Position numbers and translations under genes: made by a program. From assembly GCA_965208775.1 (NCBI GenBank), contig OZ242360.1, positions 186,001-250,000 on the forward strand: a DNA stretch of 64,000 nt. Direction: 5' to 3'. Positions 1 to 7,298 of this stretch are shown piece by piece (position 1 is the first letter of the stretch; the number at the start of each line of letters is the position of its first letter). Below the pieces are notes generated by a model. The model ran no database searches. It was not told where the DNA came from and was given only the letters and a program-made list of their open reading frames with translations. The DNA comes from JAPOVO01 sp026708165 (lineage in GTDB: Bacteria > Chloroflexota > UBA11872 > VXNJ01).

Positions 1-792
1 GTCGTCGAATGCGCCGCGGTTGTCCCAGACCTTACCGCCGAAACCCCATATCCAGAGATACTGGAGCTTGAGGGCCGCCGGTACTTCGGTTCCGCCCCAG
101 ACACGCTCGTCGCCCTCGCCGGTCGACAAGGTCTCGATCATGTTCTGGTACGCGTCGATGGTCCACTCGCCCTTCTGGTGCAAGTCCCAAGGAAGTTCGA
201 GACCGGCGTTCTCGAGCAGAGGCTTGTAGTAGATGTACAGCCACGGACCGTGGAACATCGGGACCGTGTAGGCCTTGCCCTTGTAGGACATCGCCTCGAG
301 GCTTCCGGAGTGGAAGTCGTCTCGGGCAAACCCCGAGTCGGCCTTCATGTACTCGTCGAGCGGCTCGATGACGCCGTTGGCGGCCATCTGGACCACGAAC
401 TGCGGGTGAACGTAGTTCACGTCCGGTGCAACGCCGCCGGCGAGCGACGTCAGCAGCTTCGCCGCAAAGTCGGCGAACGGGAACTGGTTGAGCGTCAGCG
501 TGACGTGGGGGTTGAGCCCCATGTAGTCCTTGACGATCAGCTTCAGCGCGTCATCCATCTGGATCAGCGCCTGGTGCCACCATTCCAGCTCAATCTGGGC
601 CGGCTTGGGCTTCTCGGCCATGGCGGTCGCCGCCGGCTCTGCAGCCTTGGTCGCGGCAGGCGCCGCGGTCGCCTGTGTCGCCGGAGCTTCTTCCTCACCG
701 CAGCCGGCGAGGGCGGCAAGCCCGACTACTCCGACTCCGGCAACCGCGCCGGCTCGAAGGAAGTTCCTTCGCGAAAAAGATTTCAATTTCAA
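1..792 (-). CDS. ABC sugar-binding lipoprotein (family 1), 3' end outside window
   Basis: Extracytoplasmic solute-binding protein of an ABC sugar importer; 264 residues are visible and the C-terminus lies beyond the left edge. The leader has a twin-arginine-like S-R-R-N-F-L at residues 7-12, an Ala/Gly/Val-rich hydrophobic stretch and a lipobox L-A-G-C with Cys31. A short Ala/Pro/Thr/Lys linker (about 32-60) replaces the Val/Glu/Lys spacer of the other binding proteins in the window. The mature part has typical family 1 features (LTSLAGGVAPDV; GKAYTVPMF; LEN-type hinge). The start is a TTG at 792 with GGAG six bases upstream; a second TTG at 786 is possible. Closest in the window to the protein at 41212-42660 (shared P-D-V-x-Y-x-H-P-Q, GTEV and LQYLWxWG-type segments). 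The permeases, if any, would lie to the left. The function class is firm; the substrate is unknown. Confidence 0.88.
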   Translation of the reverse strand, partial: MKLKSFSRRNFLRAGAVAGVGVVGLAALAGCGEEEAPATQATAAPAATKAAEPAATAMAEKPKPAQIELEWWHQALIQMDDALKLIVKDYMGLNPHVTLTLNQFPFADFAAKLLTSLAGGVAPDVNYVHPQFVVQMAANGVIEPLDEYMKADSGFARDDFHSGSLEAMSYKGKAYTVPMFHGPWLYIYYKPLLENAGLELPWDLHQKGEWTIDAYQNMIETLSTGEGDERVWGGTEVPAALKLQYLWIWGFGGKVWDNRGAFDD

Positions 793-1203
793 TTGCTTCT
801 CCTAGTCCAAAAGAGACCCGAAAATCGCTGCGTCTATTGCTTTCGTAATACCCCCTCCTGCAGGCGCTACGTTTCCACAGACCGGATGAGGACCATCAAC
901 GTTGCTTACCTTAATGAAAATCAGGGAAACTCGGCAAAGAGCGGCTCGCCTTCGACCGCCAATGCCGCCGATCCCCAATTCACCGAACAGCGTCCTCGCC
1001 AGCCCCCCGGGTTGGTTCAATCCTCACTGAGACTGTTCCACGGCGATGATATAAGTTGTTTCGCCTGCTATCAAGCGCCGACCGCCAGGTAACGTCAAGA
1101 CTTTTTCGAAAGTCTGACGAGCGCGCGGAGCCACACGAGACGTTCACTTCCGCAACGTTGGGGCGAATCTCACGCAAGAACCTCCATCGAAGGGCCGACA
1201 GAG
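793..1203. other. Intergenic region upstream of the first binding-protein gene
   Basis: This 411-base gap separates two minus-strand genes. I see no convincing coding frame in it; the long plus-strand frames run antisense to the binding-protein gene. It contains one reasonable sigma-70-type promoter (listed separately) about 250 bases from the TTG start, so the transcript would have a long untranslated leader. A GGAGGGGG run near 850-858 (minus strand) has no frame behind it. Confidence 0.4.
1046..1074 (-). promoter_or_regulatory. Predicted promoter for the binding-protein gene at 792
   Basis: On the minus strand a TTGATA (-35, 1074-1069) is followed after exactly 17 bases by TATCAT (-10, 1051-1046). 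It points toward the sugar-binding protein gene. Found by eye; no experimental support. Confidence 0.4.
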
Positions 1204-2034
1204 TTAACTGTCTCCGCTTCTGAGCTTGTCCAGTATTCGCTGACCATTCAAACCGAGCAACTTGCGTTTCTGGTCGTCCGACAGCCTGCACGAGGCAATG
1301 CGCCCTATAGCCACGGACAGCGAAAGCAGCAGGGAATCGGACCCGAATAGAACGCGGTCCTCTCCAGCCTCGCGGACCAGGTGCTCGATCAGATTGTGAG
1401 TTATTGGAGCGCAGATCTCGATGTAGAAATTGGAGCTAGCCCTGGCGCACTTGCCGTATATTCTCGCGCCTTCGAGGTCTGGCCCCGCGTGATACGCGAC
1501 AAACGTGACGTCCGGAAACTGCGTCGCCGCTTCCGAGAGTTCGACCGGCGTTCCGATCGCAGCTCTCGCTCCCGTATGTGAGACGACTACAAAACCGTGC
1601 TTGTTGGCGAACTCGTACACCGGCCAGTACGCCCTGTCGTTGAGATGAAACCCGTGGCGGTGCGGGTAGAGCTTTATCGCGCGCATGTCGTATTCATCTC
1701 GACAGCGTTCCAGCTCGGGAACGGTCGCGTCCCTGTAGTTGGGGTTGACCTCGACCGCGCCTTCGAGGCGTCCGGGATAATCGCGCATTGCCTGCCCGAT
1801 CACGTCGTTGCCACGCCTGACGTCTCCCGACGCGAGCCCCATCAAATGGTGAACGACCGACTTCTTCACTCCGAACTGGTCCATCGACCGTATCAAATGC
1901 TCCGGCCGGTCCTCAGACGCCCAGTGCTGGTACCACCTGCCCAGATGGGTATGAAAATCGACTATGTGGAGATCACCCGCGCCCGGACCGTTTTTCAGGA
2001 TGTCTGAAACCGTGGGCGGTCCGGCGGCGGTCAT
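1204..2034 (-). CDS. Amidohydrolase family protein (metal ligands intact)
   Basis: A 276-residue TIM-barrel hydrolase of the amidohydrolase-2 type (gamma-resorcylate decarboxylase/2-pyrone-4,6-dicarboxylate lactonase-like group). The expected metal ligands can be placed: H28-x-H30 in DFHTHLG, H153 in SHTG, H182 in YHAGP and D233 in FGSDSLL. Family members hydrolyse lactones or amides or decarboxylate aromatic acids; the substrate here cannot be told. The ATG at 2034-2032 overlaps the TGA of the upstream gene by four bases, so the two are almost certainly co-translated. That partner has the same fold but has lost its metal ligands, which suggests a catalytic/non-catalytic pair. Well supported as a family member. 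Confidence 0.85.
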   Translation of the reverse strand: MTAAGPPTVSDILKNGPGAGDLHIVDFHTHLGRWYQHWASEDRPEHLIRSMDQFGVKKSVVHHLMGLASGDVRRGNDVIGQAMRDYPGRLEGAVEVNPNYRDATVPELERCRDEYDMRAIKLYPHRHGFHLNDRAYWPVYEFANKHGFVVVSHTGARAAIGTPVELSEAATQFPDVTFVAYHAGPDLEGARIYGKCARASSNFYIEICAPITHNLIEHLVREAGEDRVLFGSDSLLLSLSVAIGRIASCRLSDDQKRKLLGLNGQRILDKLRSGDS

Positions 2035-2819
2035 CGGCGGACTCCTTCGAGCAGTCGTTTCAGGTTCCCGGAAGCGATTTGCCTTTTGGCGTCATCGTCT
2101 ATGCGCGCCCGCGAAATCGCCACGATAGCCGGCCCCGGCGCCCATCGGGGCAGGCCGGTGCCGAATAGCAGCCGCCCCGGGCCGAACCGTTCGACGATCC
2201 GCTCAATGTAGCCGCTCTCGTGATTCTCCGCCGTATCGAGATACAGATTCTCGTGGATCTCCCACAACGGCCAGATGGGGCGGTTGGTCCGCCAGCTAAT
2301 CCGGGCGGACTGATTCAGGACCAGCGGCAGGTCGGGGTGCCGGGAGCAAACGTCGTGCACTTCGTTCCAGGTGATCTGCGATTGATCGACGAACAAGGGC
2401 ATCCGCCGATCTTCCAGCGCCGACAGCAGTGGACCCGCCGACCAGTAGGCGAGCGGGAAGTTGTGACCGGTTTCAGGCAGGTCCATTTTCTGGGACGGGT
2501 AGATGCGCCCCGTCAGCACGTCCTGATCGATCATCGTCTGGGTCAACTCGTCAGGCGGTGGGAATTCGCCGGTGTGATGGGGAAGCAGCACCCATTGCGG
2601 AAGAAGGCGCCCATTCCCGTTCAGCTCTTCCATCAGGATGTCGTTGCCGGTTTCCGCGTCGTACTCCCGGGCCACGAGGTGATAGACGAGTGCCGACCGA
2701 ATGCCCGCGTAGTCGAAAGTCTCCAGCAGCTCGCCGACCGTTGCCGGCAGATCGGGGACCGGCGGATCGGTGTAACGCCCGATGGCACAGTTGCAATCGA
2801 AGAATTCGAGTTCAGCCAT
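2031..2819 (-). CDS. Amidohydrolase-superfamily protein lacking metal ligands
   Basis: A 262-residue protein with the layout of the downstream amidohydrolase: an N-terminal FDxNxxxG in place of FDxHxHxG, then a barrel with segments equivalent to YHLVARE, LFVDQSQ, LVLNQSA and LLFGTGLPRW. At each place where metal binds in active members the residue is changed: C9-N10-C11 for HxH, Gln or Asn for the two later His, and Gly for the Asp. It is therefore probably not a metal-dependent hydrolase. It could be a regulatory or structural partner of the 276-residue protein, or use another chemistry. First gene of a two-gene operon, diverging from the M24 gene at 3096. Family assignment is by alignment by eye. 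Confidence 0.75.
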   Translation of the reverse strand: MAELEFFDCNCAIGRYTDPPVPDLPATVGELLETFDYAGIRSALVYHLVAREYDAETGNDILMEELNGNGRLLPQWVLLPHHTGEFPPPDELTQTMIDQDVLTGRIYPSQKMDLPETGHNFPLAYWSAGPLLSALEDRRMPLFVDQSQITWNEVHDVCSRHPDLPLVLNQSARISWRTNRPIWPLWEIHENLYLDTAENHESGYIERIVERFGPGRLLFGTGLPRWAPGPAIVAISRARIDDDAKRQIASGNLKRLLEGVRR

Positions 2820-3095
2820 CCGCGTCTCCCCCGGGCCGACTCAGGTTGTCATGATCATAGCGGCAGCCGCGGAATCGGCAAACAGTTCATGCGCCCGCCC
2901 CCCTCCATGATCGTCATCGACGCAGCACCCGCGGTCCGCGCACAGGCTATGCTACCGACGGGGACCGGCGGACTTGTCTGACCCGCTGGGCATCTGGGAT
3001 TCGTTCCGCAGCTATTCAATTCCAGACGAGTCAGCGAACCTTGCGACCCAGCGGGCCACTTCAAGCCATTCCAGACCATCATCCGGGGGAATCCA

Positions 3096-4337
3096 ATGTG
3101 GGACAAGACCGAATACGAAGTTCCAGAGTCTCAATTCAACGACCGTCTGGAAAAGGTCCGGGAGTTTGCCGATCAGAACGATCTGTCAGCCGTGGTCGCA
3201 TACTCCGCGCCCACCATTCACCACTGGGCTCAAAGCGGGCACGTTAGTTATCTGACGAACTGGTCAAACCTCGACCGGTTGGTTGACACGATGGTCGTCG
3301 TCCCCCGCAAGGGGGCTCCCGTCCTTCTGCTGGCGGGTGTGGAGTACATGCTCGAACAGATCGACGAGGTGTCGTGGATCAAGGATGTGCGGATGGTGAG
3401 CTCGCCGGACCCGCGGGCCGTATCCAGCTCCTATGACGCGGGCGTCGCCGGGGAGGAAACCGAGGGGGGCGCGACCACTTTTGGCGGAGCGGTCGCCGAC
3501 ATCGTCAGTGCAAACGGCTGCGGCGGACGCCCGATAGGAATCGCCGGCAAGGACCAGCTAACGCTCGCTCTCTATATGGATCTGGAATCGTCGATAAGGG
3601 AAGGCGTCGCCGATACTCCCGACATCGTGGCCGAACTGCGCGCCGTGAAAAGCCCCGAGGAGATCAGCCTTCAGCGGCAGGTCGCCGCAGTCGCCGACCG
3701 GTGTTACGAGACGATGATGATTGCGCTCGAGGACGGCATGTGGGGATACGAGCTGTCGGCCGAGATGGATCGCACCGGCAAGATCGTTGGAGCCGATTTC
3801 ATCTACAACACGATGCACACGGCTCCGCAGGGCGATCTCGAGTCCGGCGTTTTATCCATCAAGTCGCACGACCACAGAATGCACCGCGGCGATTACATAA
3901 ACACAAACGCCTACATCATCAACAAGGGCTACTGGATTCAGTCCGCGCGCAGCGGGACAATTGGGAGAACGTTCCCGTCAGAGGCCCATCTCGTCCAGGA
4001 GCTGCTCGACATCCAGCTTGAAGTCCTGGACGCCATCCAACCCGGACTCCCCATTGGCGAAATGCTGCGTATCGCGGAGGCCGGCGCCGACCGTGTGGGA
4101 TGCACCGTCCAGGGAGGCCGGATCGGACACGGGCAGGGCCTCGACTATTCGGAAATGCCTTTCCTGACAGCAGGAAATACCGAGACGCTAAAGCCCGGAA
4201 ACACCTTTGTGCTGCACGTGTGCCTGGAAATCCCCGGAACCAACAAGCTCATAAGGCCAATCGGCAATCTCTGTGTTGTCACGGAAGACGGCGTTGAGAT
4301 TCTCGACAAGTTCTCGTCGGAGCTCTTTTACGCCTGA
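3096..4337 (+). CDS. M24-family creatinase/aminopeptidase-like protein, metal ligands degenerate
   Basis: 413 residues, close to creatinase or short Xaa-Pro peptidase length. An N-terminal creatinase-type domain (about 15-170) is followed by a pita-bread domain (about 185-405). The conserved His is present (H345 in GHGQGLDYSEMP) and E378 lies in CLEIPG. The first two metal Asp of classical M24 enzymes appear as N271 (GDYINTNAY) and Q282, and the last Glu as G390. Creatinase itself is a metal-independent M24 member, so a creatinase-like C-N hydrolase is more likely than a peptidase. The start at 3096 has GGGGGAA five bases upstream. It diverges from the amidohydrolase pair, consistent with a catabolic role for a nitrogenous compound, but this is inference. 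Confidence 0.78.
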   Translation: MWDKTEYEVPESQFNDRLEKVREFADQNDLSAVVAYSAPTIHHWAQSGHVSYLTNWSNLDRLVDTMVVVPRKGAPVLLLAGVEYMLEQIDEVSWIKDVRMVSSPDPRAVSSSYDAGVAGEETEGGATTFGGAVADIVSANGCGGRPIGIAGKDQLTLALYMDLESSIREGVADTPDIVAELRAVKSPEEISLQRQVAAVADRCYETMMIALEDGMWGYELSAEMDRTGKIVGADFIYNTMHTAPQGDLESGVLSIKSHDHRMHRGDYINTNAYIINKGYWIQSARSGTIGRTFPSEAHLVQELLDIQLEVLDAIQPGLPIGEMLRIAEAGADRVGCTVQGGRIGHGQGLDYSEMPFLTAGNTETLKPGNTFVLHVCLEIPGTNKLIRPIGNLCVVTEDGVEILDKFSSELFYA

Positions 4338-4723
4338 TCCCGGGTAGTAACTGCTCGACGCCTGGCAAAACTAGATCAGCTCGTCCCGAGCTTGATCCCG
4401 TTCGTCCTTCGACACGCTCGGGAAGAACGATTCGGCGCATGGAAGAACGAAGAGGCATCACTCTAGGAGAGGCATCACTGTAACTGAGGGAGCCTCTACC
4501 ACTCCGAACGGCCATCGTCAAAAGTGCCGCCTTTTTTCAAAGTTCACAGGGTAATTTTCAATTTTTTCACGAAAGTGGCGTGACTTTGCCGGTCTCTGCG
4601 CCGCGACTGATCTTCAAGATTTTGCAGGCCTGCCGGGAGCGTTCCACCCACACTTCAAACGTCCGCTATAACACGCACCAGCCCCGCGACGGAGCCGACG
4701 GCTATACGATTCTCTTTGGATTG
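4338..4723. other. Intergenic region between convergent genes, with short repeats
   Basis: This 386-base gap lies between the ends of two convergent genes. It holds an imperfect hairpin (4399-4429), two copies of a ten-base word GGAAGAACGA (4421-4430, 4441-4450) and two copies of AGAGGCATCACT (4451-4462, 4468-4479). An A/T-richer stretch follows near 4530-4575. No coding frame with a ribosome site is evident. Confidence 0.45.
4399..4429. repeat. REP-like imperfect inverted repeat
   Basis: CGTTCGTCC (4399-4407) pairs with GGAAGAACG (4421-4429) with one mismatch around a 13-base loop containing TTCGAC. It resembles the small dispersed 'TTCGTCC-TTCGACA-GCTC' palindromes often seen between genes in GC-rich bacteria. 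Only one clear copy is in the window, so dispersal cannot be shown here. Confidence 0.35.
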
Positions 4724-5368
4724 CTACGCCGGAACCTTGACCGTCACCCGAACCGTGCGGAAGCAATAGTGCCCGTCATGGCCCAGGCCGTAGTCCACCT
4801 CGTTCTGGCCTATCTCCATCTGGCTCCAACCCATAAGGGTCACTTTCTTGCATTCCGGGAGTTGGAAATCAGCGCTGCTCAGACCGGCCTCGCGCCAGTC
4901 GTCGGTCAGTCCCTCGCGCCACGGCCATCCGTTGATGTGCTCGCCCCACAGGTTTTGAGCCTTCATCTTCACACCGGTGCGCGGGTATATCCACTCGATA
5001 GGCTCGCCGTGCAAGAGGATGGTCCCGGGAGGCGAGCATGAGCTGCCTATCACCGCCACGCCGATAATCGGCTCTTCTTCCTCGAAAGTGATCGCGCCCC
5101 ACGGTGGAACGTCGATCTCGACTCCATCCATGTTGTATTCGGCGCCACCCTCTTTCGTGCGGGCCAGGCGACCAAGCTCGACGTGGAAATTCGGATAGTT
5201 GAAAGGCGCGCCGTATTCGCGCTGCTCGGTCCGGTATTTGACGACCTCTTGCGGCGTGCCGTCGTTGCCCATCCTCATGATTTCGAGCTCTTCATCCTCG
5301 AACTTGCCGGGACGCCTGTCCGGCCTCGCCGCAACCGCGCGCATGATTACGCGTGAATTCGCCGCCAT
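4724..5368 (-). CDS. Uncharacterised protein (about 214 aa)
   Basis: I do not recognise a family. The start ATG at 5368 has GGGGAGG eight bases upstream; the frame is open further (to 5455) but without a better site. No signal peptide or membrane segment is visible. The protein is acidic, with a glutamate run at about 115-118 (FEEEEP). A central region (about 85-140) is rich in Pro, Gly and aromatic residues and looks like beta-sheet. Trp is concentrated near residues 153-170 (NLWGEH, GWPWREG, DDWREAG) and the last 40 residues look like a further strand-rich unit. It ends convergent with the M24 gene. The next gene downstream in chromosomal order (5623) diverges. Probably a cytoplasmic binding or beta-sandwich protein, but nothing more can be said. 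Confidence 0.6.
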   Translation of the reverse strand: MAANSRVIMRAVAARPDRRPGKFEDEELEIMRMGNDGTPQEVVKYRTEQREYGAPFNYPNFHVELGRLARTKEGGAEYNMDGVEIDVPPWGAITFEEEEPIIGVAVIGSSCSPPGTILLHGEPIEWIYPRTGVKMKAQNLWGEHINGWPWREGLTDDWREAGLSSADFQLPECKKVTLMGWSQMEIGQNEVDYGLGHDGHYCFRTVRVTVKVPA

Positions 5369-5622
5369 TTCGATAACCTCCCCGGCCGCGAGCCCGCGGC
5401 CCGAAGACTTTGACGGAACAGGCCGTACGGCCAAAAAGCCCTGAGCCTGTTGCAATCCGTCGCACAGAGCGATTATGCCCGACGCCCCGTAGCGTGAAAA
5501 ATGGCGTTGTCAATCACTAAGCCGCGAAACGTGCAGCCGTTCGGCCCACGGATCGGCTTAGGCGATACTTACCGACATCCACACAGCAGTGATTCCGGGC
5601 ACCCTGTGAATGGAGGACGAAG

Positions 5623-7182
5623 ATGGCCGCGACGAAGACTTGGGACGTGATCATCATTGGGGCGGGGCACAACGGACTCGTGGCGTCGTTCTATCTCGCG
5701 CGGGCCGGACTGAGCGTGCTGGTTCTGGAAGCTGGCCGGAAGATCGGCGGTGCCTGCATCACCGAGGAGGTGTTCCCCGGATACCTCCACGAAACGTGCG
5801 CGTCGAGTTTCTACGCGTTTCAGCCCGAGGTGCTTAGAGACACCAGGCTGATGGAACGTGGACTGACGCTCACCACCGGCGGCGTTGGAGGGCATATCTA
5901 TCCGGACGGCCGTCGCTTGTTCCTCAACGGCGAAGAGGCCAACGACTTCGAGCAGGTGGCACAGTTCTCGGTCAAGGACGCCCGCAACTACCAGGACTGG
6001 CTTGCCCACGAACTGCGAATCAGCCGGCTTCTGGCGCCGTATGTCATGAGACCGCCCGTCTCGCTCTCCGACGTATTCGCCGACTACCGGGGGACGAGCG
6101 AGGAAGCGCTCCTTTCCCGGATGGTCACCGCCACGATTGGCGACGTGATGGGAGACTTCTTCGAGTCCGAGGAGATCATCACCGCGTTGTGGAACCCGAT
6201 TGAGCTCGGCTCGATGTGGGAGAACGGATCGGGACTCGGGTTCGCTCTCGCCCGGGCCGTGACCCATCGTGAGGTCGAAGGCCTAACCCGACCGGTCGGC
6301 GGCATAGTCGGGGGGATCGGCGAGGTAACCCGGCTCATTGCGCAGGCAGCCGAGGAGCACGGCGCATCAATCCGCACCGAGAGTCCCGTTAGCCGAATAC
6401 TGGTGGAGGCTGGTAAGGCAGCAGGCGTGCAACTGGCTAACGGCGACCAGATCGCCGCACGAATAGTAGTGTCGAACGCCGACCCAAAACGCACCTTCCT
6501 CAAGCTCCTTGACGAGAGCGACCTCGAACCTCGATTCGTGCGGAGAGTGCGGGGACTGCGCGCGCTCTACGGATCGATGAAGTTCATCTGCACTCTTTCC
6601 GAGATTCCGGTGTTCTACGCTGCCGAGGGCTTGGACCCCGAATCGGTCGGCGGCGTGCGAATACGACCGACCTATGAATACCGCGAGCTTGTATGGGACG
6701 CGATTCGCCGCGGACGGCTGCCCGACTCTCCCATGGCCGCGGTGGGTCACCCGACCTTGAGTGATCCCTCGCGCGCCCCCGCGGGCAAGCACACCGGCCA
6801 GTGGTTCATCGAGTTCGCGCCGTATCACCTAGAGCATGGAACCTGGGAGGAGCGGCGGGAGGAGATGGGAGAGATTCTCCTAAACATGATCGACGCATAT
6901 TCGCCCAACTACCGAAGCGCGATCATCGACTACAAGGTCATCACACCGTGGGACTTGGAAGTCGAGAAGCGGTTGACCGACGGGAATATCCATCACATCG
7001 ACGTGGTACCCGGCTTGATGCTCGACCAGCGACCGCTTCCCGAACTGTCCCAGTACCGAGCGCCGATAGAAGACCTCTACCTTTGTGGAGCGGGGATGCA
7101 TCCGTGGGGAGAGGTCACGGGCGCTCCTGGCCACAACGCCGCCCACCAGATTCTGCGGGACCTGGACGATCCTATGCGCTAG
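5623..7182 (+). CDS. FAD-dependent oxidoreductase, PYROXD2/phytoene-desaturase-like (copy 1)
   Basis: A 519-residue flavoprotein. The dinucleotide-binding motif GAGHNG is at residues 13-18, followed by the second ribose contact LEAGRKIGG (about 35-43). The C-terminal FAD motif LYLCGAGMHPWGEVTG is near 480-495. Length and both motifs match the NAD(P)/FAD oxidoreductases related to PYROXD2 and carotenoid desaturases. The substrate is unknown; no carotenoid or quinone genes are nearby, so pigment synthesis is unlikely. GGAGG lies six bases before the ATG. A paralogue in the same orientation follows 116 bases downstream and is similar over its full length, including the C-terminal motif, indicating tandem duplication. 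Confidence 0.9.
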   Translation: MAATKTWDVIIIGAGHNGLVASFYLARAGLSVLVLEAGRKIGGACITEEVFPGYLHETCASSFYAFQPEVLRDTRLMERGLTLTTGGVGGHIYPDGRRLFLNGEEANDFEQVAQFSVKDARNYQDWLAHELRISRLLAPYVMRPPVSLSDVFADYRGTSEEALLSRMVTATIGDVMGDFFESEEIITALWNPIELGSMWENGSGLGFALARAVTHREVEGLTRPVGGIVGGIGEVTRLIAQAAEEHGASIRTESPVSRILVEAGKAAGVQLANGDQIAARIVVSNADPKRTFLKLLDESDLEPRFVRRVRGLRALYGSMKFICTLSEIPVFYAAEGLDPESVGGVRIRPTYEYRELVWDAIRRGRLPDSPMAAVGHPTLSDPSRAPAGKHTGQWFIEFAPYHLEHGTWEERREEMGEILLNMIDAYSPNYRSAIIDYKVITPWDLEVEKRLTDGNIHHIDVVPGLMLDQRPLPELSQYRAPIEDLYLCGAGMHPWGEVTGAPGHNAAHQILRDLDDPMR

Positions 7183-7298
7183 CCAATGACGAGCAGTCTC
7201 GTTCGACGCCGACACCCCGACGGCTTCGCGGCGATGGACCATACTGAACGAAAAAGCCTGATCATCCGATCGGCCACCCCAAAGTAGGTAGGACGACA

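Noticed and set aside
178..1092. Long plus-strand open frame (304 codons) over the first binding-protein gene
   Set aside because: It runs antisense to the clear sugar-binding lipoprotein gene, has Arg-rich low-information sequence and no ribosome site.
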